Below are positions 43,365-52,359 of a DNA stretch of 64,000 nt, in pieces. The notes under the pieces were generated by a model. It saw only the letters and a program-made list of their open reading frames with translations, did no database searches and was not told where the DNA came from. Position 1 is the stretch's first letter. Each line of letters begins with the position of its first letter. The DNA is from Rubrivivax rivuli (GTDB taxonomy: Bacteria; Pseudomonadota; Gammaproteobacteria; Burkholderiales; Burkholderiaceae_C). The position numbers were made by a program, and so were the translations under genes. Location: positions 496,001 through 560,000 of the forward strand of contig NZ_SACR01000001.1 of the NCBI RefSeq assembly GCF_004016505.1, in the 5' to 3' direction.

Positions 43365-43958
43365 ATGACGCTGCTGATCCTCGGCCTGATCCTCTTCCTC
43401 GGCGCGCACTCCACGCGCATCTTTGCCGAGGGCTGGCGCACGAACTTCATCGCCCAGCGCGGCGAGATGACGTGGAAGGGCCTGTACACGGTGGTCTCCA
43501 TCGCCGGCTTCGTGCTGCTGGTGTGGGGCTACGGCCAGGCGCGTTTGGACCCCACGGTGCTGTGGGGCTCGCCGCGGTGGACGCGCCACCTGGCCGCGCT
43601 GCTGACGCTGCCGGCCTTCGTCTTGCTGGCCGCGGCCTATGTGCCTGGCAATTCGATCAAGGCCAAGCTCAAGCACCCGATGGTGCTGGGCGTGAAGGTC
43701 TGGGCGCTGTCGCACCTGATCGCCAACAACACGCTGGCCGACCTGCTGCTCTTCGGCGGCTTCCTGCTGTGGGCGGTGCTGAACTTCCGCGCGGCCCGTG
43801 CGCGCGACCGCGCCAACGGCACGGTCTACGCGCCGGGCCGCGCGGTGCCCACCGTCATCACCGTGGTGGCCGGCCTGGTGGCCTGGGCCGTGTTCGCCTT
43901 CTGGGCCCACGGTGCGTTGATCGGCGTGAAGCCTTTCGGCCCCATGGGCGGCGCCTGA
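43365..43958 (+). CDS. NnrU family membrane protein
   Basis: 197 residues with about five to six hydrophobic helices. NnrU signature near the N-terminus: MTLLILGLILFLGAHSTRIF, followed by WKGLYTVVSIAGFVLLVWG, and HPMVLGVKVWALSHLIANN with the conserved His residues that in related proteins bind heme. In denitrifiers NnrU lies near nitrite reductase genes, and isomers such as Z-zeta-carotene isomerase share the fold. No denitrification gene is nearby, so the substrate is open. A DUF456 protein gene follows 14 bases later. Confidence 0.85.
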   Translation: MTLLILGLILFLGAHSTRIFAEGWRTNFIAQRGEMTWKGLYTVVSIAGFVLLVWGYGQARLDPTVLWGSPRWTRHLAALLTLPAFVLLAAAYVPGNSIKAKLKHPMVLGVKVWALSHLIANNTLADLLLFGGFLLWAVLNFRAARARDRANGTVYAPGRAVPTVITVVAGLVAWAVFAFWAHGALIGVKPFGPMGGA

Positions 43959-43972
43959 AGGGGCGCTGAGGC

Positions 43973-44455
43973 ATGAGCGCAGGCTTGCTCTGGGCGCTGA
44001 GCGCGCTGCTCATCGTGGTGGGCGTGGCCGGCACGGTGCTGCCGGCACTGCCGGGCACGGCCTTCGTGCTGGGCGGCATCGTGCTCGGTGCGTGGATCGA
44101 CGACTTCACCCGCGTGCCGGTGTGGGTGGTGGTGCTGTGCACCGTGCTGGCAGTGCTGGCCTGGGTGCTGGACTACGTGGCCGGCCTGATGGGTGCGCGC
44201 CGTGCCGGTGCCAGCAAGCAGGCGCTGATCGGTGCCGCGGTGGGCACGGTGGTGGGCCTGTTCATGGGCATCGTCGGTGTGCTCTTCATGCCGCTGGTGG
44301 GCGCGGCCGTGGGCGAGTACCTCGCCCGCAAGGACGAGCGCCAGGCGCTGCAGGTCGGCGTGGCCACCTGGCTGGGCATCATGGCCGGGCTGCTGGCCAA
44401 GGTGGTGCTGGCCTTCATGATGATCGGCATCTTCATCGTGGCGCTGGTGTTCTGA
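43973..44455 (+). CDS. DUF456 family membrane protein
   Basis: 160 residues, four hydrophobic helices, highly Val/Gly/Ala-rich. DUF456 signature GTVLPALPGTAFVLGGIVLG and the glycine-zipper-like GAAVGTVVGLFMGIVGV segment. Function unknown. Begins 14 bases after nnrU and is co-directional, probably co-transcribed; convergent with the metal-dependent hydrolase gene. Confidence 0.87.
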   Translation: MSAGLLWALSALLIVVGVAGTVLPALPGTAFVLGGIVLGAWIDDFTRVPVWVVVLCTVLAVLAWVLDYVAGLMGARRAGASKQALIGAAVGTVVGLFMGIVGVLFMPLVGAAVGEYLARKDERQALQVGVATWLGIMAGLLAKVVLAFMMIGIFIVALVF

Positions 44456-44474
44456 GCACCACGCCGGGCGCGGC

Positions 44475-45617
44475 TCACACCGGCCGCCGCACGCCGCTTT
44501 CCAGCTTGAAGATGCGTGCCGCCTCGGCGCCGCCCTGGCCGGCGGCCGGCAGGCAGACGCCGTAGCGGAAGGGACCTTCCTCGCGCCCCGGGAAATCGAA
44601 GCGCAGGTCGCGGAACCAGGCGCAGCGCTCACCGGGCCCGTCGGGCGGGCCCGGCAGCCAGGCGGGCGTCTGGGCGAACCAGCGGAAGAAGCCGAAGGCC
44701 GGCGCGTTCCACGCTTCCACCACCCACGCTGGCGCACCCGCGCTGCCGAACTTCGGCACCTGCTGCCACACGGCCTGCGGCACCGGCAGGTAGGGGGCGG
44801 AGAAACGCTGGATGAAGTTGCTGTCGGCCTCCACCTGCAGTGCTTCGCTGCGGCGGGTGTTGACGTGGGCGAGGTGGTAGGTCTGGCCGTCGAACACCGT
44901 CACCGTCCAGTTGAAGGGCGAGGCCGGGCGTGGCATCACACTCACCTCGGCCGTCTTCATGCCCTGGGCGCGGGCGTGGCGCTCGCCCACCGCCAGCGCC
45001 TCGTATTGGCCCACCGTGGCCAGGCCCACCCAGGCCGCCGCGGTGCCGAGGCCGAGAGCGGCGGGCCAGCGCCGGCGCGGGAACACCGCCGCCAGCACCA
45101 GTCCGGCGAGCAGCAGGCCGCTGAACATCAGGTCGATGATGAACATCGAGCCCAGGCCGAAGCGCCGGTCGGAGAAGGGCTGCAGCAGCATGGTGCCGAA
45201 CTGCGTGATCCAGTCGCCCGCGATGTGGATGGCGATGCCGGCCGCGGCAAAGACGTAGAGGCTCTTCCACCCGCCGGGCTGGCCGCGCGTGGTGCGGAAG
45301 GCCAGTGCCATCAACCACGCCACGATGAAGGCCCACAGCGGCAGCAGCAGCACCGAGTGCGTGATGCCGCGGTGGTGGGTGAGGTAGGCGATGTCGCCGA
45401 ACCACTGCGCCACCACGTCCACATCCGGGAAGGCCCCCGCCACCAGCCCCACCACCACGCCCTGCCACGGCAGCGGCGCGGCGGCGCCACCATCCCAGGC
45501 GGCAGTGAAGCGGCCGGGGGGCTGCGAGCCGGGCGCTGCGGCCAGCGGCACCGGGCCGCGGGCGGCGATCAGGCGCGCCACCAGGGCACCGGACAAGGCG
45601 TGGGTCAGGGTATCCAT
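44475..45617 (-). CDS. Inner-membrane metal-dependent hydrolase (DUF457/YfhO-like)
   Basis: 380 residues from ATG at 45617. N-terminal MDTLTHALSGALVARLI and the metal-site motifs FPDVDVVAQWFG, LTHHRGITHSVLL and IHIAGDWITQFG give the H-H/D ligands of the membrane-bound metal-dependent hydrolase (LexA/PrsW-unlike) family. About five hydrophobic helices in the first half. The second half is a soluble domain with WFRDLRFDFPGREEGPFRYG, typical of the longer subgroup. Function unknown. Divergent from the MBL gene across 163 bases. Confidence 0.82.
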   Translation of the reverse strand: MDTLTHALSGALVARLIAARGPVPLAAAPGSQPPGRFTAAWDGGAAAPLPWQGVVVGLVAGAFPDVDVVAQWFGDIAYLTHHRGITHSVLLLPLWAFIVAWLMALAFRTTRGQPGGWKSLYVFAAAGIAIHIAGDWITQFGTMLLQPFSDRRFGLGSMFIIDLMFSGLLLAGLVLAAVFPRRRWPAALGLGTAAAWVGLATVGQYEALAVGERHARAQGMKTAEVSVMPRPASPFNWTVTVFDGQTYHLAHVNTRRSEALQVEADSNFIQRFSAPYLPVPQAVWQQVPKFGSAGAPAWVVEAWNAPAFGFFRWFAQTPAWLPGPPDGPGERCAWFRDLRFDFPGREEGPFRYGVCLPAAGQGGAEAARIFKLESGVRRPV

Positions 45618-45780
45618 GGGTCGCGAGCATGCCGCAGGCTGCCCGGCCCTTGCTGGCGCGGGCTCGGCGCGGGCTTGGGATAACCCTTCGCGATCAGGCG
45701 TCTTTGCCCGCCCTTGCTGGCGCATGCGCGCCGGCTGACCATCATGCGCGCCTCTCCCACCACCCCACAGGCAACGCCGC

Positions 45781-46752
45781 ATGTTCACCCGTCGAGACTT
45801 CCTCAGCGCCGGCCTCGCCGCGCCCCTGGCCTACGCCGCCGGCTCCTTCGTGCCCGCCTGGGCGCAGAACGCGCCGAACCTGGGCACGCCCACGCTGCCC
45901 AGCCCGGGCTTCCGCCGCATGAAGCTGGGCGAGATCGAAGTGATCTCGCTGATCGACGGCATCGCCCGCCGCCCGCTGGGCGAAGAGTTCGTGAAGAACG
46001 CGCCGCTGGCCGAGGTGAAGGCGCTGCTGGCCTCGCAGGGGCTGGCCACCGATTACATCGACATCCCCTTCACGCCCTTCCTGGTGGTGGGCGGCGGCCG
46101 CCGCGTGCTGATGGACACGGGCCTGGGCGAGTTCGGCGGCCCCACCACGGGCAAGCTGCTGGAGAACCTGCGCGCCGCGGGCGTGCAGCCGGCCGACATC
46201 GACACCGTGCTGATCACGCACTTCCACGGCGACCACATCAACGGCCTGCGCACCCGCGCCGGCGAGCTGGTGTTCCCGAACGCCAAGGTGATGGTGCCGG
46301 CCGCCGAATACAACTTCTGGATGGACGACGCCAAGATGGCCGCCGCGCCGGAAGGCATGAAGGGCGCCTTCAACAACGTGCGCCGCGTCTTCGCCACCAT
46401 GCCGGCCAGCACGCTGCAGCGCTTCGAGGCCGGCACCGAGCTGGCGCCGGGCATCCGCTCGGTGGCCGCCTACGGCCACACGCCGGGCCACACGCTCTTC
46501 GAGGTGAAGTCGGCCGGCCAGACCTTCATGTTCATCGGCGACCTCACCAACGTGCCGGCGCTGTTCGCACGCAACCCCGACTGGGCCGTGACCTTCGACA
46601 TGGACGCCGAGGCCGCGCGCAAGGTGCGCCGCGAGGTGTTTGCGCGCATCGTCAGCAGCAACGCGATGGTGGGCGGCTTCCACTTCCCCTTCCCGGCCTT
46701 CGGCCGCATGGCCGCGGCCGGCCAGGGCTACGCCTTCCAGCCGATGGCCTGA
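45781..46752 (+). CDS. Tat-exported metallo-beta-lactamase-fold hydrolase
   Basis: 323 residues. Twin-arginine signal TRRDFLSAGLAAPLAYAAG with cleavage probably before QNAPN. MBL fold: THFHGDHING (HxHxDH, residues about 147-156), a His in AAYGHTPGHTLFEV, Asp in FIGDLTN and His in GGFHFPFPAFG, which complete the di-zinc site. Long inserted loop EEFVKNAPLAEVKALL typical of the arylsulfatase/N-acylhomoserine-lactonase-like exported subgroup. The periplasmic substrate is unknown. Confidence 0.88.
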   Translation: MFTRRDFLSAGLAAPLAYAAGSFVPAWAQNAPNLGTPTLPSPGFRRMKLGEIEVISLIDGIARRPLGEEFVKNAPLAEVKALLASQGLATDYIDIPFTPFLVVGGGRRVLMDTGLGEFGGPTTGKLLENLRAAGVQPADIDTVLITHFHGDHINGLRTRAGELVFPNAKVMVPAAEYNFWMDDAKMAAAPEGMKGAFNNVRRVFATMPASTLQRFEAGTELAPGIRSVAAYGHTPGHTLFEVKSAGQTFMFIGDLTNVPALFARNPDWAVTFDMDAEAARKVRREVFARIVSSNAMVGGFHFPFPAFGRMAAAGQGYAFQPMA

Positions 46753-46964
46753 CCCGGCGCTGGGCCGGGCCGGCAGGCCCCGGCCCCACCCGCGGGGGGA
46801 GGCGGGCAGCACCCCCGCGCGGGGCCCCGGGCCGGGGGCCCACGCCGCGCCGACCTCGGAGCGATGGTTCCCCACGGGCCGTCTGGCGAGCATGGCGCAC
46901 CGCCCTGAAACGGCGCTGCAGACCGGCAGCGCCGACACAGCGGCGGCGCGAAAGGCCCGCTGCC

Positions 46965-47339
46965 ATGACCTCGACCACCTGCCCCTTGTCCCCGGCCCAG
47001 CGCTTGCTTGCTGCGGCTGTGCACCGCCTGCCGGCCTGCGTGCTGTCTCAGCGCTGGATGCAGCGGCTGCAGGACGCCCTGCAACCGCACCGTGGTGCCG
47101 ACACCGAAGCGCCGGTGCTCTCAAGCACCGACCAAGACGACCGCCACCGCGGCTGTGGCTGGTTCGATTCCAGCCTCGATCTGCAGCAGGGCTTGCGCGT
47201 GGAGGAACACACCGGCCTGCCCGGCAGCGACCCTGCGCTGGCCGACCTGCCGCTGGCCGCCTGGCTGGAGCTGCAGCTGCAGGGCTGGCGGCCCGAGCCG
47301 CCCGGGGCCCAGGCCAGCGCCTTCACCGCCGTGACATGA
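46965..47339 (+). CDS. Hypothetical protein
   Basis: 124 codons from ATG at 46965. No domain is recognised. Sequence features: a Leu/Ala helix PAQRLLAAAVHRLPA, a Trp-containing WFDSSLDLQQGLRVEEHT segment, and a Pro-rich C-terminus. It may be a small protein of fast-evolving type; the frame is supported mainly by the GC3 pattern and absence of a better frame. No clear ribosome site is seen. Confidence 0.5.
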   Translation: MTSTTCPLSPAQRLLAAAVHRLPACVLSQRWMQRLQDALQPHRGADTEAPVLSSTDQDDRHRGCGWFDSSLDLQQGLRVEEHTGLPGSDPALADLPLAAWLELQLQGWRPEPPGAQASAFTAVT

Positions 47340-47454
47340 GCGCGGCCGCCGGCGCAGGCATCATGCGGGCCCGGCGGCGCGCACCCTGAAGCGCCGCCCT
47401 GACGCTCGAAGCCATCGCCCACCGCCCCAACGGCGGGCGCGTGAGGACCCCGCC

Positions 47455-48732
47455 ATGACCCTGTTTCGATGGACCGCCACCCTGGCCCTGGCCGCCGCAG
47501 CCTTGCTGGCCGCCTGCGGCGGTGGCGCCGACCGCACCAAGGCGCAGGTGCGCCTGGTGAACGCCAGCAGTGGCTACACCCAGCTCGACCTGCGCGTGGA
47601 CAACGAAGTGCGCCAGGCCGGCGTGAGCTACGGCAACGCGGCCAGCTATGTCGAAGCCGACCCTGGCAAGGCCTTCACGCTGCACAGCGCGGGCAACAGC
47701 ACCTCGCTGCTGAGCTTCACGCCCAGTGTGTCGGCGCGCAAGCACTACACGGTGCTGGCCTACGGCGCGTCCGGCGCTGCGAGGCAGGTGCTGCTGGACG
47801 ACAACGCCGGCGCGCCCGAGACCAACCGCGCGCTGCTGCGCGTGGTGAACGCCGCGCCCGACGCCGGCGCGCTGGATGTCTACCTCACCGGCACCGACGA
47901 CACCCTGGCCGCCAGCGTGCCGCAGCAGGCCGCCGCCGCGGTGGACGCCGTGGGCGCCTGGCTCACCCTCAACAGCGGCGGCTACCGCCTGCGCGTGACG
48001 GCCGCCGGCAGCAAGACCGACCTGCGCCTGGACGTGGCTGCGCTCACGCTCGGCAGCCGCCAGGTGGCCACGCTGGTGCTCACGCCCACCACGGGCGGCG
48101 TGCTGGTGCAGGCGCTGCTGCTCACGCAGCAAGGCGAGATCACGACGCTGGCGCCCACGCAGGCGCGCGTGCGGCTGGCCTCGGGCCTGAGCAGCGCCGG
48201 CAGCGCCGGGCTGCGGGTGGGCGGCACGGCGCTCTTCGCCAATGTCACCGCGCCGGCGGTCACGAACTACACGCTGGTGAGCGCCGGCGCGCGCGAGACC
48301 ATCGTCACGGTCAACGGCACCGTGGTCTCCACCACCACGCAGACGCTGGCCGTGGGCAGCGACTACACCGTGCTCGTCTACGGCAGCCCCAGCGGCACGC
48401 CCGCTGTGGCGCTGCTGCCCGACAACAACACGCTTCCAACGGACCGCACCCGCGCCAAGCTGCGGCTGGTCAACGGCGTGCAGGGCCTGACCGGCACCTT
48501 GTCGATGAGTGCGGACTTCTCGCCGGTGGCCGACGGCGTGGACGCCGGCAAGGCTTCGGTCTACGAGCTGGTGGACGCCACCACCACCGGCCGCCTTTCG
48601 GTGGTGGCCGCGGGCACCGCACTGCCGCTCTTCGAGACCACCGAGCAGACCTTCGTGGCCGCGTCGAACTACACCGTCTTCCTGGTGGGCAGCCCGACGG
48701 CACCGGTGGGCATCGTGCGCAAGGACCGCTGA
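47455..48732 (+). CDS. DUF4397-containing lipoprotein
   Basis: 425 residues. Lipoprotein signal: Arg-Trp start then LALAAAALLAACGGG, lipobox LAAC with Cys22. Then two to three related beta domains, each about 110 residues, beginning with KAQVRLVNASSGYTQLD, RALLRVVNAAPDAGALD and RVRLASGLSSAG-type segments, and YTVLVYG repeats: the DUF4397 pattern. Predicted to sit on the outer or inner membrane with beta-sandwich domains facing the periplasm or outside. No function known. The upstream GGACCCCGCC has no strong ribosome site. Confidence 0.83.
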   Translation: MTLFRWTATLALAAAALLAACGGGADRTKAQVRLVNASSGYTQLDLRVDNEVRQAGVSYGNAASYVEADPGKAFTLHSAGNSTSLLSFTPSVSARKHYTVLAYGASGAARQVLLDDNAGAPETNRALLRVVNAAPDAGALDVYLTGTDDTLAASVPQQAAAAVDAVGAWLTLNSGGYRLRVTAAGSKTDLRLDVAALTLGSRQVATLVLTPTTGGVLVQALLLTQQGEITTLAPTQARVRLASGLSSAGSAGLRVGGTALFANVTAPAVTNYTLVSAGARETIVTVNGTVVSTTTQTLAVGSDYTVLVYGSPSGTPAVALLPDNNTLPTDRTRAKLRLVNGVQGLTGTLSMSADFSPVADGVDAGKASVYELVDATTTGRLSVVAAGTALPLFETTEQTFVAASNYTVFLVGSPTAPVGIVRKDR

Positions 48733-48748
48733 GGCTCGGGGCGCGGGT

Positions 48749-49627
48749 TCAGGCCAGGCGGCCGGCGCGGAAGTCGTTCACCGCGTCGAAGATTTCCTGC
48801 TGCGTGTTCATCACGAAGGGCCCGTACTGCGCGATGGGCTCCTTCAGCGGCTGGCCCGCCACCAGGATGGCGCGCGCGCCCGCTTCACCGGCGCGCAGCA
48901 GCACGCCGTCGCTGCCGGGCGTGTTGGCCAGGATGGCCATGCGGCGCGTGCGCACCAGCGTCTCGGCCACGTTCAGCTCGCCGCGGTAGACCACCACAAA
49001 GGCGTTGTGGTGCGCCGGCAGCGGCTGCGTGAACACGGCGCCGGGGGCCAGGTGCAGGTCGAGGTACAGCGGCTCGGTGGCATCGCGCTGCACCGCGCCC
49101 TGCACGCCGTGCGTGGCGCCGGCAATCACCCGCGCGGTGACGCCCTCGCCCTGCCACTCGGGGACCTCGGCGGTGGCGATGTCTCGGTACCAGGGCTCGC
49201 GCATCTTGTCGCGGCCGGGCAGGTTCAGCCAGAGCTGGAAGCCTTCCATGGCGCCTTCCTGCTGCTCGGGCATCTCGCTGTGGATGACGCCGCGGCCGGC
49301 CGTCATCCACTGCACGCTGCCGGGCACGAGCAGGCCCTCGTTGCCGGCGCTGTCGCGGTGGCGCATGCGGCCTTGCAGCATGTAGGTGATGGTTTCGAAG
49401 CCGCGGTGCGGGTGGTCGGGGAAGCCGCCGATGTAGTCGCCCGGGTTCTCGGTGCCGAAGAGGTCGAGCATCAGGAAGGGGTCCAGGCGCCGCTGCAGGT
49501 CTTGCGTGAGCAGGCGCGTCAGGCGCACGCCGGCGCCGTCGCTGGTGGCCTGGCCCTGGATGAGGCGCTCGACGAGGCGCGGGGCGGTCAAGGTGGCCGG
49601 GCGGGAAGGGGGGGGCGTGGTGTCCAT
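48749..49627 (-). CDS. Pirin family protein
   Basis: 292 residues from ATG at 49627. N-terminal cupin with metal ligands in DHPHRGFETITYMLQG (two His and Glu/Gln) and HRDSAGNEG, then VIHSEMPEQQEGAMEGFQ, and the C-terminal pirin-C cupin (QPLPAHHNAFVVVYRGEL, ILVAGQPLKEP). Bacterial pirins such as YhhW show quercetinase activity or modulate enzymes; the metal site is complete here. Divergent from the DUF427 gene. The long frame upstream (to 49816) is noncoding. Confidence 0.9.
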   Translation of the reverse strand: MDTTPPPSRPATLTAPRLVERLIQGQATSDGAGVRLTRLLTQDLQRRLDPFLMLDLFGTENPGDYIGGFPDHPHRGFETITYMLQGRMRHRDSAGNEGLLVPGSVQWMTAGRGVIHSEMPEQQEGAMEGFQLWLNLPGRDKMREPWYRDIATAEVPEWQGEGVTARVIAGATHGVQGAVQRDATEPLYLDLHLAPGAVFTQPLPAHHNAFVVVYRGELNVAETLVRTRRMAILANTPGSDGVLLRAGEAGARAILVAGQPLKEPIAQYGPFVMNTQQEIFDAVNDFRAGRLA

Positions 49628-49751
49628 GCAGGCACTGTAGCCAGCCGCGCGCGGCCCCGGGTTGCACGGGCTTGCACGCAACGTTCGGAAGCGGCCGGGT
49701 GGTAATCTGCCCGGCACCCCCAACGCAGACGAACGAGCAGGAGCCCGCGCG

Positions 49752-50033
49752 ATGAAGGCCATCTGGAGAGGCACCGTGGTTGCCGAGAGCGACGACACCG
49801 TGGTGGTGGAAGGCAACCACTACTTCCCGGCTGCGGCCGTGAAGGCCGAGTACCTGCTGCCCAGCAACACCAAGACCATGTGCAGCTGGAAGGGCCAGGC
49901 GAGTTACCACACGCTCTTCGTCGATGGCGATGCCAACCCCGATGCCGTGTGGTTCTACCCCGACCCGAAAGACGCCGCCGCCGAGATCAAGGGCCGTTTG
50001 GCCTTCTGGAAGGGTGTGCAAGTCGTCGAGTGA
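49752..50033 (+). CDS. DUF427 family protein
   Basis: 93 residues. Whole protein is the DUF427 domain: KAIWRGTVVAESDDTVVVEG, HYFPAAAVKAEYLLPSNT, then the conserved Cys-x-Trp-Lys-Gly (CSWKGQASYHTL) and a NPDAVWFYPDP strand. Function unknown; the family is widespread and often near DUF2256/aldo-keto genes. The stop is 7 bases before the GTG of the next gene. Confidence 0.92.
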   Translation: MKAIWRGTVVAESDDTVVVEGNHYFPAAAVKAEYLLPSNTKTMCSWKGQASYHTLFVDGDANPDAVWFYPDPKDAAAEIKGRLAFWKGVQVVE

Positions 50034-50040
50034 AGGCCGC

Positions 50041-50820
50041 GTGGCGCTGACCGCCAGCCAACGCCGCCGCCTGCGCGAGATGTGGCGCTCGGCGGGCTGG
50101 CCCTGCCACGACGCGATCGAGCTCGACCTGCTGGCCGCCGGCCTGCTGGAGCGCCGCTGGGATGCCGCCGAGCGCGAAACCCTGCGGGTCACCGATGCCG
50201 GCCTGCAGCGGCTGGCGGAGGCGCGCCAGCGCCACCAGGCGGCCTACACCGAGCACGAGGCGCTGGTGGCCCGCGTGGCGCGCGAGATGCAGCGCGCCGG
50301 CCGCATCGCCTGGCGGGGCCTGAGCCTGCGCGCGCCCTTGCGTGCGGAGCCGGCCGAGCTTGCGCCGCCTGCCCACAACGGGGGCGGCATCGAGACGGCC
50401 ACCGCCGCCGCGCCCGCCCGGTCGCCCACCGTGTGGGCCGTGGCCATGCCCGATGTCTATTCGATCCGCCACACCACGGTGGAAGACCACGTCGAACCCA
50501 TCGCGCACGAGATCAAGGTGCGTCGCGCCGACCTGCTGAGCGATCTGCGCCGGCCCGAGAAGGCGGCGGCCTACCTCGCGGTCTCCAGCCAGTGCTGGTA
50601 TGTGCTGCGCGAGGGCATTGCCGAGTCCGACGAGGTGCCGCCGGCCTACGGCGTGATGTTCGCCAGCGCCAGCGGCCTGGTGGTGGCGCGCCCCGCGCCG
50701 CGCCGGGCCATGCGCCTGCCGCTGGCGGTGTGGATGGCCTTGGCCAAGGCCCACCCCGAGCCGCACGACGAGTCCGAGGGCTCGGCCTGGCTGGCAGACA
50801 CGGCTACACCCGGCGGCTGA
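50041..50820 (+). CDS. MmcB-like PD-(D/E)XK nuclease-fold candidate
   Basis: 259 residues from GTG at 50041 (upstream in-frame starts are possible). N-terminal half: helical with LREMWRSAGWPCHDAIELDL, a winged-helix-like region LRVTDAGLQRLAEA, and a Pro/Ala-rich linker. The C-terminal half resembles the MmcB/VRR-like nuclease core: AHEIKVRRADLLSDL, preceded by PDVYSIRHTT, followed by AAAYLAVSSQCWYVL. The E-x-K of HEIKVRRADL plus the Asp of MPDVYS fits a PD-(D/E)XK active site. I infer a DNA-repair or processing role; no partner genes are adjacent. Confidence 0.6.
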   Translation: MALTASQRRRLREMWRSAGWPCHDAIELDLLAAGLLERRWDAAERETLRVTDAGLQRLAEARQRHQAAYTEHEALVARVAREMQRAGRIAWRGLSLRAPLRAEPAELAPPAHNGGGIETATAAAPARSPTVWAVAMPDVYSIRHTTVEDHVEPIAHEIKVRRADLLSDLRRPEKAAAYLAVSSQCWYVLREGIAESDEVPPAYGVMFASASGLVVARPAPRRAMRLPLAVWMALAKAHPEPHDESEGSAWLADTATPGG

Positions 50821-50898
50821 ACGGCCGATAGCCAGGGGGATGCTGCCCGCATCCCGCCGGCGCGCGCGCTGCGTGCCTTGCCACCGAGGTTGGAACCC

Positions 50899-52275
50899 AT
50901 GTTGTCCTGGTTGAAGCTGGGGCGCTCTGCTGCGCCTGTGAGCAAGCCGCCGCCTGCGGCCCTGCCCGCACGGGCGGCCGCCAGTGCTTCGGCGCCGGTG
51001 CGGCCCGCGGCGCCCACCCCTCAGGCCGTGGCCCCGCCACCGGCGCCAGTGGCCCGCGCGGCGGCCTTGGAAGACCTGCCGGTGGACGGCCTGGGCGTGC
51101 GCCGCCCCCTGGTCGGGCGCCAGGGCCAGGTGGCCGGCTTCGAGCTGCTGCTGGCACCGGCGGTCGAGCGCCGGCTCGCCGGGCGCGCCGACACGCCCTC
51201 GGCCCAGCTCTACCACCGCGTGCTGCTGAACACGGCCGCCGCGGTGGCTGCGGGCGGCCGCGCGGCGCTGGTGCGCCTGCCGGCGGCCGCGCTGGCCCAG
51301 GAAGCGATGGCCGCGCTGGTGCCGCCGGGCGCCTGGGTGGCCGTGAGCGACCTCGCCACCCTGCCCGCCGCGCAGGCCGAGGCCCTGCGGGCCCGCGGTG
51401 CCCATCTGGGCGTTCCCGATGGACCGCCCCAGGCCGAACCGAGCCCTGATTTCGTGCTGCTGCAAGGCGGAGCGGCCGGCATCGACAGCCTGCTGCTTTC
51501 AGTCCAGCGTTGGCGCGAAGTGCTGCCGCGTGTGCGCCTGGTGTGCACCGGGCTGCAGCACCTCGAAGACGTCGAACAGCTGCTGCAGGCCGGTGTGGAC
51601 CTCGCCAGCGGCGAGCTCGGCCGCAGCCGCAGCGCCCCGCCACCGCGCCCGCTGGGCGCTGCAGCGCTGCGCATCGTCGGCTTGCTGAACGACCTGGCGC
51701 AAGACCGCGACACCTCGGTCATTGCCGATGCGGTGCGCGGCGACGCCACGCTCACCTACCGCCTGCTGCGCTACGCCAACAGCCCGGCCATCGGCTTGAA
51801 GCGTGCGGTGGAGGCGGTGGACGATGCGGTGCAGTTGCTGGGCCGGGCGGAACTGCGGCGGTGGTTGTCGGTGCAGCTGGCGGCCAGTTCACCCGGCCGG
51901 GCGGCGGGGCGTGCGCTGGAGGAAAGTGCCTTGGCGCGGGGCCGCATCCTGGAGGCCCTGGCGCAGCAGAACGGCGAGCTCAACGCTGGCGCGCATTTCA
52001 CCTTCGGTGTGCTTTCGCTGATCGAGCCGTTGCTGCAGGTTCCCGTGGCGCAGGCCTTGGGGCCGCTGCGCCTCGGGGAAGACTTCAGGGCGGCCCTGCT
52101 GCACCGGCAAGGCGCGCTGGCGCCGAGGCTCGCCATGCTGGAGGCGTGGGACCGCGGCGACGACGAGGCGCTCGAACAGTGGGCGGTGGCCGTTGGCGGC
52201 ACGGTGGCGCAGATGCGCGAGCTCGTGGCTGTTGCCTGGCAGTGGGCCACCGAGGTCGACAGCGAGAGCCCCTGA
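50899..52275 (+). CDS. Degenerate EAL + HDOD signalling protein
   Basis: 458 residues from ATG at 50899. N-terminal Ala/Pro-rich linker (to about 60), then a divergent EAL-type domain: where active enzymes have ExL the sequence is GFELLLAP, with the metal-site motifs not recognisable, so c-di-GMP hydrolysis is unlikely. C-terminal HDOD domain from about residue 260: ALRIVGLLNDLAQDRDTSVI, TYRLLRYANSPAIGLKRAVE and AVDDAVQLLGRAELRRWLSV. The YuxH-type EAL-HDOD order is a known signalling combination. Terminator downstream is shared with the convergent PEP-CTERM gene. Confidence 0.85.
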   Translation: MLSWLKLGRSAAPVSKPPPAALPARAAASASAPVRPAAPTPQAVAPPPAPVARAAALEDLPVDGLGVRRPLVGRQGQVAGFELLLAPAVERRLAGRADTPSAQLYHRVLLNTAAAVAAGGRAALVRLPAAALAQEAMAALVPPGAWVAVSDLATLPAAQAEALRARGAHLGVPDGPPQAEPSPDFVLLQGGAAGIDSLLLSVQRWREVLPRVRLVCTGLQHLEDVEQLLQAGVDLASGELGRSRSAPPPRPLGAAALRIVGLLNDLAQDRDTSVIADAVRGDATLTYRLLRYANSPAIGLKRAVEAVDDAVQLLGRAELRRWLSVQLAASSPGRAAGRALEESALARGRILEALAQQNGELNAGAHFTFGVLSLIEPLLQVPVAQALGPLRLGEDFRAALLHRQGALAPRLAMLEAWDRGDDEALEQWAVAVGGTVAQMRELVAVAWQWATEVDSESP

Positions 52276-52311
52276 CCGCCCGGCGCGCTGCGCATCGCGG
52301 CCAAAAAGAAA

Positions 52312-52333
52312 AAGGCCGCTTTGCAGCGGCCTT
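52312..52333. terminator. Terminator between HDOD and PEP-CTERM genes
   Basis: AAGGCCGCT / AGCGGCCTT stem with a TTGC loop. On the minus strand it is followed by TTTTTCTTTTT, a strong intrinsic terminator for the PEP-CTERM gene. Confidence 0.85.
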
Positions 52334-52359
52334 CGGTTCACGCTGGGCGCGGTGAGTGG

